A stretch of DNA of 64,000 nucleotides, from contig DARO01000005.1 in NCBI GenBank assembly GCA_002504405.1, forward strand, positions 186,001 through 250,000, read 5' to 3'. Below are positions 40,672-48,126 of this stretch, piece by piece. A program made the translations under genes and the position numbers. This DNA is from Methanomassiliicoccaceae archaeon UBA71 (lineage in GTDB: Archaea > Thermoplasmatota > Thermoplasmata > Methanomassiliicoccales > Methanomethylophilaceae). The notes beneath the pieces are model-generated. The model worked only from the letters and a program-made list of their open reading frames with translations. It did not search any database and had not been told where the DNA came from. Each line of letters starts with the position of its first letter. Position 1 is the stretch's first letter.

Positions 40672-41996
40672 GCCACCACCTCCGGCCTCCTCATCTCGAA
40701 GTCCTTCTCCCACTCCTCCGCCATGGTGAACAGCAGGTCCTCGTTCCAGTGGTCGGCAACGAACTGCATGCCGATCGGCATCCCGTTCCCGTCGTATCCG
40801 CAGGGCACGTTCATGTGCGGGGTCCCTGCGATGTTCGCCGGGACTGTGAGGTAGTCCGCCTTGTACGAATCCAGGGCGGACATGCCGGAGATCTCGTCGA
40901 ACCTGGGGGCTGTGAACGGCATGGTGGGCGCCAGGACGGCGTCATGGTCCTCCAGGACCCGCTTGTAGTCGTCGATGACGACCTGCCTGACCTTCCTGGC
41001 CTTGGAGTAGTACCTGTCCCTGTACCCGACCATCCTGGTGAACGTTCCCAGCAGGATTCTCCTCTTGGCCTCGTCCCCGAAGTACTCCGAGCGTATGGAT
41101 GAGAAGTAATCGTCGAACTTGAGAGACAGGTCGCCCTGCGGGCGGCCGTACCTCATCCCAACGTACCTGGCGAGGTTGGTGGACGCCTCGGATGTCGCCA
41201 GGACATAGTACGCGGGCATGGCGTACTTCAGGGACGGCATGTCCACCTCCTCGACATCGATCCCCATGCGCCTGAGCTCATCGAGCGCATCGGCGAACGC
41301 CTTGGCGACATCCTTCGAAAGCCCCTCTGTCCCCTCTCTGGGGACCGCGATCGATCCGATCTTCCTGTGGTCGTTCCTCATCTCGGGCTGGACGCAGGAT
41401 GTGGGGTCCTTCTCGTCCCTTCCGGCGATCATTCCCATGTATTTCCTCAGGTCCCCGGCCTTGGATGACATCACGCCTATCTTATCCAGCGAGTTGCCGT
41501 AGTCGATGAGTCCGTATCTGGATACGCGGCCGTACGTCGGCGCTATCCCGTAGACCCCGCAGAAGCTGGCGGGGCAGCAGATGGACCCTCCGGTGGACAC
41601 ACCCAGCGATACATGGTCCTCGAACACCGCGGCAGCGCATGCGGAACCTCCGGAGGATCCGCCGCAGGCCCTCTCCAGGTCGTAAGGGTTCCTCGGGATC
41701 TCGAGGCCTGAGTTGGTGGAGAAGGTCCCGAATCCGAACTCGTCCATGTTGGTCTTACCGATGAGCTTCCCTCCTGCCTCCCTCATCCTGGCGATGGCGG
41801 TGGCGTCGAACGCGGGGAAGTATCCCTCGAGTATCCTGGAGCCGGCGCAGGTCTCCATGTCCTTGGAGGTGAGGTTGTCCTTGGCGGAGAACAGGAACTT
41901 CGCATCGCCGGGGTCCGTGTCCTCGGTCATGGCGTGGAACATCTGATACTTCGAGTTGACCGTCCCGAGGGACTCCATGATCCTCTTCATGCTCAT
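40668..41996 (-). CDS. gatA: Asp-tRNA(Asn)/Glu-tRNA(Gln) amidotransferase subunit A
   Basis: A 442-residue amidase-signature enzyme that releases ammonia from glutamine. The catalytic Lys (LFSAKDNLTSK), cis-Ser region (ACGGSSGGSACA) and nucleophile Ser (STGGSI) are kept. The usual GSDTGGSIRQPAAF reads GVSTGGSICCPASF here, so Asp and Arg-Gln near the nucleophile are replaced by Ser and Cys-Cys. The first 25 residues are shorter than in bacterial GatA. Flanked by gatC and gatB with 4-nt overlaps. Confidence 0.94.
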   Translation of the reverse strand: MSMKRIMESLGTVNSKYQMFHAMTEDTDPGDAKFLFSAKDNLTSKDMETCAGSRILEGYFPAFDATAIARMREAGGKLIGKTNMDEFGFGTFSTNSGLEIPRNPYDLERACGGSSGGSACAAAVFEDHVSLGVSTGGSICCPASFCGVYGIAPTYGRVSRYGLIDYGNSLDKIGVMSSKAGDLRKYMGMIAGRDEKDPTSCVQPEMRNDHRKIGSIAVPREGTEGLSKDVAKAFADALDELRRMGIDVEEVDMPSLKYAMPAYYVLATSEASTNLARYVGMRYGRPQGDLSLKFDDYFSSIRSEYFGDEAKRRILLGTFTRMVGYRDRYYSKARKVRQVVIDDYKRVLEDHDAVLAPTMPFTAPRFDEISGMSALDSYKADYLTVPANIAGTPHMNVPCGYDGNGMPIGMQFVADHWNEDLLFTMAEEWEKDFEMRRPEVVA

Positions 41997-42265
41997 GACA
42001 GCCTCGGCCCCCTGACGTATCTGTCGTATGTCTCCATGTCCTTCAGCAGAAGGTCAGCGTCGATGTCCATGCGGGGCACGTCGTCCCTGAGGACGTCCGC
42101 TACCTCGATCGGATTGACCCCGTACCTCTCACATCCAGGGGCCTCGTCCAGCAGTTCGAAGTAGGTGAGGATCTCCCCCAGGTCCCTGCTGTACTTCTCC
42201 AGCTCGTCCTCGGTAAGCTTGATGTGCGCTGTGCGCGCTACCCTTTCGACGGTTTCTCTGTCCAT
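41993..42265 (-). CDS. gatC: Asp-tRNA(Asn)/Glu-tRNA(Gln) amidotransferase subunit C
   Basis: A 90-residue GatC, the belt subunit that stabilises GatA-GatB. VERVARTAHIKLTEDELEKY and LTYFELLDEA followed by LRDDVPRMD are typical. It is the first gene of gatCAB and overlaps gatA by 4 nt. A CG-rich hairpin (GCGCGC...GCGCGC) and the AT-rich TAATTATTTGAAT lie upstream, the latter a likely TATA. Confidence 0.93.
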   Translation of the reverse strand: MDRETVERVARTAHIKLTEDELEKYSRDLGEILTYFELLDEAPGCERYGVNPIEVADVLRDDVPRMDIDADLLLKDMETYDRYVRGPRLS

Positions 42266-42319
42266 TCGTCAGACCTTCCGGTTTCCGAACACCCATGCTA
42301 TTCAAATAATTAGCGCGCG

Positions 42320-42853
42320 TCAGCGCGCGAACAGGATGAGGGTGTACAGAGTTACGCTGTCGTCGAGGAACACAAGCTCCTCGTCCAGGGATCTGAGGTA
42401 TTCGCCCAGGTCTATCCCGAGGGCAGAGATTGAGGGCAGAAGCGCTTCCGGGTACCTGCACGGTTCCGGATACGAGCATGTGCCGCAGTACCTGCAGCCC
42501 CCTTCGGAGAACCCGCGGCAGTCGATCCCGCTCGATCTCATCGAGGCGAGGGTCCTGCGGGTGGCCGTCTTGCACTCCTCAGTGGCAGAGAGGAGGGCCT
42601 CGCGGTCCTTTGGGTCTATTTGGAATGTCCTGCGGAGTATCAAGGCGGCGTTGTACCTTCTGGACAGCTCGTCCATGTGGGTGCTGTGTCCTGGCGGGCA
42701 TGCCCAGGTTCTCCCGTAATCTCCGCACAGGTTCTGCTCGCACAGGCCCCTGAACCTGGCCACCGCCTCCCGATCATATGCTGGCACATGCGCCTCGATT
42801 ATGTCGAAGTCCTCGATCACGTCCGCCGGAACGGCATCCCTCCAGTTATTCAT
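42320..42853 (-). CDS. DUF2284 metal-binding protein
   Basis: A 177-residue protein of the DUF2284 family, with conserved cysteines spaced CEQNLCGDYGRTWACPPG, and a C-terminal set GGCRYCGTCSYPEPCRYPEAL. These probably bind an Fe-S cluster or another metal. The CGxYxxxWxCPP pattern is shared with proteins near methyltransferase or corrinoid genes in anaerobes, but the activity is unknown. I start at MNNWRD (42853); the longer frame upstream is not family-like and runs through the divergent promoter. Confidence 0.84.
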   Translation of the reverse strand: MNNWRDAVPADVIEDFDIIEAHVPAYDREAVARFRGLCEQNLCGDYGRTWACPPGHSTHMDELSRRYNAALILRRTFQIDPKDREALLSATEECKTATRRTLASMRSSGIDCRGFSEGGCRYCGTCSYPEPCRYPEALLPSISALGIDLGEYLRSLDEELVFLDDSVTLYTLILFAR

Positions 42854-42926
42854 GCCCGGTGGTTCTGCACATAGGTTTATAAGCATTTTCGGAAGGGTAT
42901 TTATTAAGAGCAGTTGAGTGACCATC

Positions 42927-43439
42927 ATGGCAGAGGCAACACCCGAGAAGAAAATCGCCAACGCGATCAAGGCGATGGACGAGGGGGATTTCAAAAAAGC
43001 TTACACGGCCTTCAAGAAGCTGGCGGCAGAGCTTCCCGACAACGCCGAGGTCTGGTACTACAAGGCCGAATGCGGGAACTACGCATCCGGGATGTTCGGA
43101 GCCAAGGTCGACACCCAGGAAATCATGGACGCCTACAAGAAGGCGATCGAGCTGGACGGCGACCGTGTGGATTACTACCAGTCATACGGGCTGTTCTGCA
43201 TCTCCATCAACAAGTACGACGAGGCCGAGAAGGCCTACCGCGAGGCGGCCGAGATAGACGAGTCCATGTCGTCCTCCCTGTACTCTGAGTTCGCCATCGA
43301 GTACTACAACAATGTCATGGCGACGTACGGGGAGATCATGGAGGACCCGAAGGCCCGTGCTCCTTACGGTAAGAAAGCCCTCGAGTACATGCTCATGGCG
43401 CTGGACATGTCCCCCGAGGAGGCCAAGTCCCTCCTCTGA
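42927..43439 (+). CDS. TPR-repeat protein
   Basis: A 170-residue helical-repeat protein. TPR-like units are seen at AIKAMDEGDFKKAYTAFKKL, AYKKAIELDGDRVDYYQSYG and CISINKYDEAEKAYREAAEI. It should be a protein-protein adaptor with unknown partners. The TATA box TATTTATTA (42899-42907) is about 24 nt before the ATG at 42927, so I prefer that over the GTG 9 nt upstream. It is divergent from the DUF2284 gene and closed by a hairpin. Confidence 0.82.
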   Translation: MAEATPEKKIANAIKAMDEGDFKKAYTAFKKLAAELPDNAEVWYYKAECGNYASGMFGAKVDTQEIMDAYKKAIELDGDRVDYYQSYGLFCISINKYDEAEKAYREAAEIDESMSSSLYSEFAIEYYNNVMATYGEIMEDPKARAPYGKKALEYMLMALDMSPEEAKSLL

Positions 43440-43478
43440 CCCGTCGCGGCTCAAAACACCTTCGATCAGATTTCTAAA

Positions 43479-43501
43479 GGGAGGGGGCGGAGTCCCCTCC
43501 C
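43479..43501 (+). terminator. Hairpin after the TPR gene
   Basis: GGGAGGGG/CCCCTCCC, 8-bp stem, 7-nt loop, 40 nt after the TPR stop codon. Confidence 0.55.
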
Positions 43502-43654
43502 ACCCATGCACAATCCCTTCTAGCATCCCGTAGCCGCATGGCTGCATCCTGCTGCATTTCCCATACATCTGTTCTGAATTATTCCAGAATGATGTATGTT
43601 TGTTCTCTAAAAATCGAATCAGATAGATACTGATGGATTATATTCAAATATTAT

Positions 43655-43668
43655 TAGACATTTGTCTA
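43655..43668 (+). promoter_or_regulatory. Palindrome in the amt promoter region
   Basis: TAGACA-TT-TGTCTA has 6-bp arms and lies about 55 nt before the amt start, just after AT-rich sequence (GGATTATATTCAAATATT, 43636-43653) that holds the likely TATA box. It could be an operator near the transcription start. It does not match the GGAA-N6-TTCC site of the methanogen nitrogen regulator NrpR. The rest of 43502-43654 is AT-rich and holds no gene that I can see. Confidence 0.4.
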
Positions 43669-43723
43669 TCACATCCTGATAATGGGATACGAATGATCGG
43701 AGTGTGAGACGATATCTAGTCTT

Positions 43724-45052
43724 GTGATCAAGGGTGTAATGGGGGCGGTGGCGCTTCTCTTCGTCACGGTACTCATCCTTCCGGAAGTGTCGGCTGCCAG
43801 TGGGGATGTGGAGCCCTCCTCGTCACTTTTCATGTTCCTGTGCACGTTGCTGGTGTTCATGATGGCACCCGCCATCGCCCTGTTCTATGGTGGCATGCTG
43901 AGGAAGCAGAGTATGACATCGATGATGGCCCAATGCATAGGGGTGATGGCCGTTGTGGGCATAATGTGGTGGGCAGTCGGTTACTCTCTGGCGCTAACGG
44001 AGGGGAACCTCCTTTTCGGGGGCCTCGGAAGCGCTTTCGGGTCCGGCCTGTCCTTTTTCGACGGTGACGGTTCCTCCATACCCACGTACCAGTTCATGAT
44101 GTTCCAGGGGACGTTCGCCATCGTAACAAGCTGCATCGTTTTCGGTGCAACTGCCGAGAGGGTCAGATACCCTGCGATCCTCCTCTTCCTAGCGGCATGG
44201 TCCATACTCGTGTACGCGCCGATGGCGCACATGGTATGGGGCGGCGGGCTCATATCTGGATATCTGAACGAAATAGGCCTTTACAACCAGGATTTCGCAG
44301 GAGGGACGGCGGTCCACATCTGCTCCGGTATCTCAGGAGTGGCCGCAGCCATGGCCATAGGTAGGAGAAGCAACAGGATATCCAAGGGGCGCACGCACAA
44401 CGTTCCTCTGATGTTCATAGGATGCTTCCTGCTCTGGGTGGGATGGTTCGGATTCAACTGCGGCTCAGAGATGGAGTTCGACGGCATCGTAATCCTCGTC
44501 GCGGTGAACACGTTCGTCGCATCCTGTGCTTCCACAGTCGTCTGGATCGTCATACAGTATCTGCACGTGGGGCGCGTGAACGTCACCGGTCTATGCGCCG
44601 GGGTGCTGGCAGGTCTCGTCGGGATAACCCCGGGGTGCGGGTTCGTGGAGCCCACCTCCGCTGTGATAATAGGTTCGGTGGCGGCAGCGGTCTGCTACTT
44701 CGGGATTATATTCATGAGAAGCAGGACCGGTATCGACGATGCCCTTGATGTGATGGGCGTCCACGGGCTGGGAGGCATCTGGGGTGCCATAGCGGTGGGC
44801 ATTTTCTCCGTGCAGGCCTTCGGATGGGAAGGCGTGGGCGGCCTGGTGGAGAGTGAGCCCATGATGCTTGTCGGAATGGTCGTCTCGGTGCTGATCACGA
44901 TAGCGTACTGCTTCGTTGTTTCCTTCGTCCTGATGAAGGTCGTCAACGCTGTGCTGAAGGCTGTTACCGGAAAGGGGGCGGCACTCACCGAGAACGAGCA
45001 GATGGTGGGTGCGGACACGGTGGAGCACGGGGAGCCATCGTACACCATGTGA
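43724..45052 (+). CDS. amt: Ammonium transporter
   Basis: A 442-residue Amt with 11-12 helices. Family motifs include FYGGMLRKQSMTSMMAQC, GATAERVRYPAILLFLAAWS (in part), APMAHMVWGGG and FAGGTAVHICSGISGVAAA, plus the twin-His second site in DALDVMGVHGLGGIWGA. It conducts ammonium across the membrane. Start is GTG at 43724 or ATG at 43739. glnK follows after 9 nt, the classic pair in which GlnK plugs the channel when nitrogen is plentiful. Confidence 0.94.
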   Translation: MIKGVMGAVALLFVTVLILPEVSAASGDVEPSSSLFMFLCTLLVFMMAPAIALFYGGMLRKQSMTSMMAQCIGVMAVVGIMWWAVGYSLALTEGNLLFGGLGSAFGSGLSFFDGDGSSIPTYQFMMFQGTFAIVTSCIVFGATAERVRYPAILLFLAAWSILVYAPMAHMVWGGGLISGYLNEIGLYNQDFAGGTAVHICSGISGVAAAMAIGRRSNRISKGRTHNVPLMFIGCFLLWVGWFGFNCGSEMEFDGIVILVAVNTFVASCASTVVWIVIQYLHVGRVNVTGLCAGVLAGLVGITPGCGFVEPTSAVIIGSVAAAVCYFGIIFMRSRTGIDDALDVMGVHGLGGIWGAIAVGIFSVQAFGWEGVGGLVESEPMMLVGMVVSVLITIAYCFVVSFVLMKVVNAVLKAVTGKGAALTENEQMVGADTVEHGEPSYTM

Positions 45053-45061
45053 GGCGAGAGC

Positions 45062-45376
45062 ATGAAGATGGTAGTAGCGGTGATAAGGCCTGAAAGGCTG
45101 CAGTGCGTCAAGGATGCCCTGAAGGAGATCGGGATAAACGGGATGACAATAACCCACGTCACCGGGCGCGGGGAGCAGTCCGGACTCAAGTTCACGACGC
45201 GTGTCGGCGAGTTCGTGGTGGACGAGATCGAGAAGGTGAAGGTGGAGACCGTCGTGGAGGATGAACAGCTGGAGTCTGCGATACGGTGCATCAAGTCCAA
45301 CGCGGACACAGGCAACCCTGGGGATGGGAGGATATTCGTGATTCCCGTGGAGGCATCGATAAGGATCAGGTCGTAA
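45062..45376 (+). CDS. glnK: PII nitrogen regulatory protein GlnK
   Basis: A 104-residue PII protein. It has KMVVAVIRPERLQCVKDALK, the T loop GRGEQSGLKFTTRVGEFVVD, EKVKVETVVED, and the C-terminal GDGRIFVIPVEASIRIRS (in part) for ATP/ADP and 2-oxoglutarate binding. The uridylylation Tyr51 of enteric PII is Thr in the T loop, so control should be by ligand binding only, as known for archaeal GlnK. It starts 9 nt after amt, with GAGGCGAG as SD. Confidence 0.94.
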   Translation: MKMVVAVIRPERLQCVKDALKEIGINGMTITHVTGRGEQSGLKFTTRVGEFVVDEIEKVKVETVVEDEQLESAIRCIKSNADTGNPGDGRIFVIPVEASIRIRS

Positions 45377-45387
45377 CAGTGATCCCA

Positions 45388-45407
45388 GGCCCCGGTCATC
45401 CGGGGCC
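45388..45407 (+). terminator. Terminator of the amt-glnK operon
   Basis: GGCCCCGG-TCAT-CCGGGGCC, an 8-bp perfect stem with a 4-nt loop, 11 nt after the glnK stop codon. Confidence 0.65.
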
Positions 45408-45458
45408 ACTCCTATATGGACAACAGACCTGGGCCATTCACGAATGATGGGGAGAAGA

Positions 45459-45533
45459 TGGTGCGATTGCCGGGAATCGAACCCGGGTCAGAAGCTTGGG
45501 AAGCTCCCGTCCTAACCGCTGGACTACAATCGC
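45459..45533 (-). tRNA. tRNA-Gly (CCC anticodon)
   Basis: Minus-strand cloverleaf. Acceptor GCGATTG/CAATCGC, D arm GTCC-AGCGGTTA-GGAC, anticodon loop TTCCCAA giving CCC, T arm CCGGG-TTCGATT-CCCGG. The mature body is 45462-45533, and the 3' CCA (45459-45461) is encoded. Confidence 0.94.
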
Positions 45534-45675
45534 GATAGAGACGCCAATGCGCTCATATTATTTAATTTAAGGCGTCGATGGCATGGAACCGATGTTCCGC
45601 CCGGACATTCGCAAATGCAGGGGCGCCTTTGTCAGAATCGCATTTTTATATTACCTGTATGTTCTCAAACTCGAC

Positions 45676-45751
45676 GGGCCCATGGTCTAGGGGTTATGAC
45701 GTCGCCCTTACAAGGCGGAGGTCGCCGGTTCAAATCCGGCTGGGCCCACCA
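45676..45751 (+). tRNA. tRNA-Val (TAC anticodon)
   Basis: Acceptor GGGCCCA/TGGGCCC, anticodon stem-loop TCGCC-CTTACAA-GGCGG giving TAC, T arm GCCGG-TTCAAAT-CCGGC. The body ends at 45748 and CCA is encoded (45749-45751). A TATA-like TTTTTATATTA lies about 25-30 nt upstream. Most of its body is identical to the tRNA-Val(CAC) gene 300 nt downstream, consistent with local duplication. Confidence 0.95.
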
Positions 45752-45833
45752 TATTCTATATCGGAGGTTCTCTCCAATTTCAGATCGTTAATGGAAACGT
45801 TTAAATACGGGGACTACATGGTTGGATTATACA

Positions 45834-45892
45834 TCCATCAGTCACAGGGTCGCAATTTTGTCGTTTCCTCCTGCGGTCCTGTGACTGATGGG
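45834..45892 (+). ncRNA. Candidate hairpin RNA with its own TATA box
   Basis: The arms 45836-45854 and 45872-45890 form a 19-bp stem: 13 perfect pairs (CATCAGTCACAGG/CCTGTGACTGATG), two G-U pairs, then CGCA/TGCG, with a 17-nt loop. One further C-G and one G-U pair extend it outward. A TATA box TTTAAATA (45800-45807) lies about 27-34 nt before the first arm, so transcription would start right at the hairpin. It lies between two tRNA-Val genes. It contains no convincing ORF or box C/D pair. Its identity is unknown. Confidence 0.5.
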
Positions 45893-45978
45893 GGCTCTCT
45901 ATAATCGTATCATCGCCGAGGGGCCCTGGTTGGTCAATCACTCAATTATAAATACGGTCACGCTTTCGGGTGTTCATC

Positions 45979-46054
45979 GGACTCGTGGTCTAGGGGTTAT
46001 GACGTCGCCTTCACACGGCGGAGGTCGCCGGTTCAAATCCGGCCGGGTCCACCA
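45979..46054 (+). tRNA. tRNA-Val (CAC anticodon)
   Basis: Acceptor GGACTCG/CGGGTCC (one G-U pair), anticodon stem-loop TCGCC-TTCACAC-GGCGG giving CAC, T arm GCCGG-TTCAAAT-CCGGC. The body ends at 46051 and CCA is encoded (46052-46054). TATA box AATTATAAATA (about 45943-45953) lies 28 nt upstream. Confidence 0.95.
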
Positions 46055-46106
46055 TACCATTTTTCTGTCGTTCGGAGCAAATTCTTAATCAGGAGTCCCC
46101 CATACG

Positions 46107-47504
46107 ATGCCTATCATGGCAGAGATTCCATCATTGCAGACCACAAGCGAAGGCGAGGACTATGAGAAGGCGATCGACCAGGTTCTCGGGGCTGAGAAGA
46201 AGGACTATCCCAGCTACTTCGGCGGGATGAAGGTCGCGTCCGGCGTCGAGTTCATCATCACAAGTCCCATCGACGACTCGATCAGGTACGGCATATTCCA
46301 GGAGCCGGAGGAGGGCGTGATGGTGGAGGCTGTAACGGCATCAGTGAAGGCATTCGGGACATGGTCCAAGGTCCCGATAGAGGAGCGCGCCTCCTACTTC
46401 GGCCAGTTCCTCAAGTACCTCAAGGCCAGGAGGATGTACTACGCGGCCCTGGTGACGGTAAGCACAGGGATGGTCCGCCAGGATGCCCTCCACGAGGTGG
46501 ATTCCCTCATCGGATCGATGGAGGCCATGCTCGAGGAGGCGAAGTCCTACAAGGGCAAGCCCCTCGGCGTATGGGCGGTCATCTCCGCCCACAACTCCCC
46601 GTTCGCGTCGCCGGTGGCGTACGCGGCAGCCGCCATGATTGCGGGGAACACGGTCATCATGAACCCCTCGAAGAGCTGCCCCATGCCCGTCTACTCGTTC
46701 TACGAGGTCATGGAGAGGTACGGTCTGCCTGCAGGCGTCCTGAGCCTCATCGTGGACAGGAAGGACGAGTCCACGGAGGAGCTAGCCAACGACATGAGGG
46801 TGGTCGGCGTCGCAGCCACGGGATCCGGTGAGAGGCTGGAGGACTTGATGTTCCTGCAGGTGGACGACGAGCTGAGGTTCGTGAACGAGATCAAGGGCAT
46901 GAATCCCGCCATAGTGTACAGGCCGGCGGACATGAAGGCGGCCGCCAAGGCCATCGTGGAATCGGCGTTCGCGTACAGCGGCCAGCGTCTCCATTCCTGT
47001 TCCAAGGTCATAGTAACCGCCGACGACCAGAAGCGTCTGATCGAGGCCATATCCGAGAACATGAAGGACCTCAGGGTCGGCGACCCCGTCGACGACACAT
47101 CATTCACAGGCCCCATAATAAGCAGGGATGCCGAGAGGCGCTTCAAGTCACTGGTCGAGGAGAACCTGCCGTTCGTCATCTCCAAGGCACCTGCGCCCGT
47201 CGACGTTCCGTCCGGGCCGTACGTGTCTCCGGTCGTCGTCTCGGGATTGGACGAGGAGAACGACCTCGGGTTCATGGACTCCGGCCTGCCCATACTCAAC
47301 ATCAAGGTCGTGGGGACGCTCGACGAGGCTTTCGAGGAGATCCAGGATACGGAGTGCGCGCTCTCCGCGGGTCTGTTCGCGAAGGACCCCAAGGTCATCG
47401 CACGCTTCAAGGAGGAGGTGGATGTGCCTCTCAGGTACATCAACGAGAGCAGCCGCGGGCTGCCTCCTGCCCTGAATGCCGGACTGGCGACGTTCAGCCG
47501 CTGA
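46107..47504 (+). CDS. Aldehyde dehydrogenase superfamily protein without the catalytic cysteine
   Basis: A 465-residue ALDH-fold protein closest in pattern to 1-pyrroline-5-carboxylate dehydrogenases: WAVISAHNSPFASPVAYAAAAMIAG (in part), NPSKSCPMPVYSFYEVMERYGLPAGV, GVAATGSGER and NEIKGMNPAIV. At the active site the usual GQ-K/R-C reads YSGQRLHSCSKV: the catalytic Cys is Leu, coded CTC, two base changes away. The Glu region is also altered (EIKGMN for E-x-GGKN). It is probably not a normal dehydrogenase; it may be a pseudoenzyme, use the nearby Cys, or act as an esterase-like or structural protein. Its stop touches the convergent gene. Confidence 0.82.
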   Translation: MPIMAEIPSLQTTSEGEDYEKAIDQVLGAEKKDYPSYFGGMKVASGVEFIITSPIDDSIRYGIFQEPEEGVMVEAVTASVKAFGTWSKVPIEERASYFGQFLKYLKARRMYYAALVTVSTGMVRQDALHEVDSLIGSMEAMLEEAKSYKGKPLGVWAVISAHNSPFASPVAYAAAAMIAGNTVIMNPSKSCPMPVYSFYEVMERYGLPAGVLSLIVDRKDESTEELANDMRVVGVAATGSGERLEDLMFLQVDDELRFVNEIKGMNPAIVYRPADMKAAAKAIVESAFAYSGQRLHSCSKVIVTADDQKRLIEAISENMKDLRVGDPVDDTSFTGPIISRDAERRFKSLVEENLPFVISKAPAPVDVPSGPYVSPVVVSGLDEENDLGFMDSGLPILNIKVVGTLDEAFEEIQDTECALSAGLFAKDPKVIARFKEEVDVPLRYINESSRGLPPALNAGLATFSR

Positions 47505-48092
47505 TCACGTCAGGAACGTCGCCTTGGCCGATCCCTTAAGGGTCTTTGCCATGGCGGCGATCTCCGTTTTCTTGAAGGGCTTGGCGGGGCCCCCCGTCCA
47601 CGCCCTCTTCAATATTAGGTACTCAGAGCGTTCGACGATGGCGACCAACTCATCGATGAAGTTCTTATCGACGTAGGTCGGATCCATGTAAACAACCAGA
47701 CCTATGTGGCAGTCCTGCCTTCTGGCTATCTTGAGGCACTCAATCTGGTGGCTGCTTATCGGTCCCATGACGTTGAGGCACAGGACGTCTCCGTATCCGG
47801 CGCCGACCAGATCGTCCAGGACCGTGGGGCGGTCCCCGGAGGTCTCTAGCACGACCGGCAGATGGTATGGCCGAACGGTCCTTATGAGCGAATGGAGGCC
47901 GTCGGCATCCAATAGGTCCCACCCGGACCCACGGAAATGCACGCCGTCGAGCGAATCCTTGTCAGCGCGGAGGGTGTTGGCGACCTCGGCGATGCTGGTG
48001 CCGTCCCCTGTCCCGGGGGCGACCTCTACGGTGGACACTAGGCGGTTCGGGAAAGTAGAAGAATTGATGCGATAGAACCTGGAGATGTACAT
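47505..48092 (-). CDS. Radical-SAM-like TIM-barrel protein lacking the cluster cysteines
   Basis: A 195-residue protein whose layout resembles glycyl-radical-activase-like radical SAM proteins: a segment like GVHFRGSGWDLLDADGLHSL, then PVVLETSGDRPTVLDDLVGAGYGD, then LVVYMDPTYVDKNFIDELVAIVE. The CxxxCxxC motif that would hold the [4Fe-4S] cluster is absent. I choose the ATG at 48092, with a TATA-like CTATTATCC about 26 nt upstream; a GTG at 48143 would overlap the previous gene. It ends an operon with an ACT-domain gene and two CODH/ACS-like TIM barrels. Role unknown. Confidence 0.55.
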   Translation of the reverse strand: MYISRFYRINSSTFPNRLVSTVEVAPGTGDGTSIAEVANTLRADKDSLDGVHFRGSGWDLLDADGLHSLIRTVRPYHLPVVLETSGDRPTVLDDLVGAGYGDVLCLNVMGPISSHQIECLKIARRQDCHIGLVVYMDPTYVDKNFIDELVAIVERSEYLILKRAWTGGPAKPFKKTEIAAMAKTLKGSAKATFLT

Positions 48093-48126
48093 CCATTCCC
48101 AATATCGAGGTACATGGATAATAGGG

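Noticed and set aside
43600..43723. NrpR nitrogen-regulator operator before amt
   Set aside because: I looked for GGAA-N6-TTCC and found none; only an unrelated TAGACA/TGTCTA palindrome is present.
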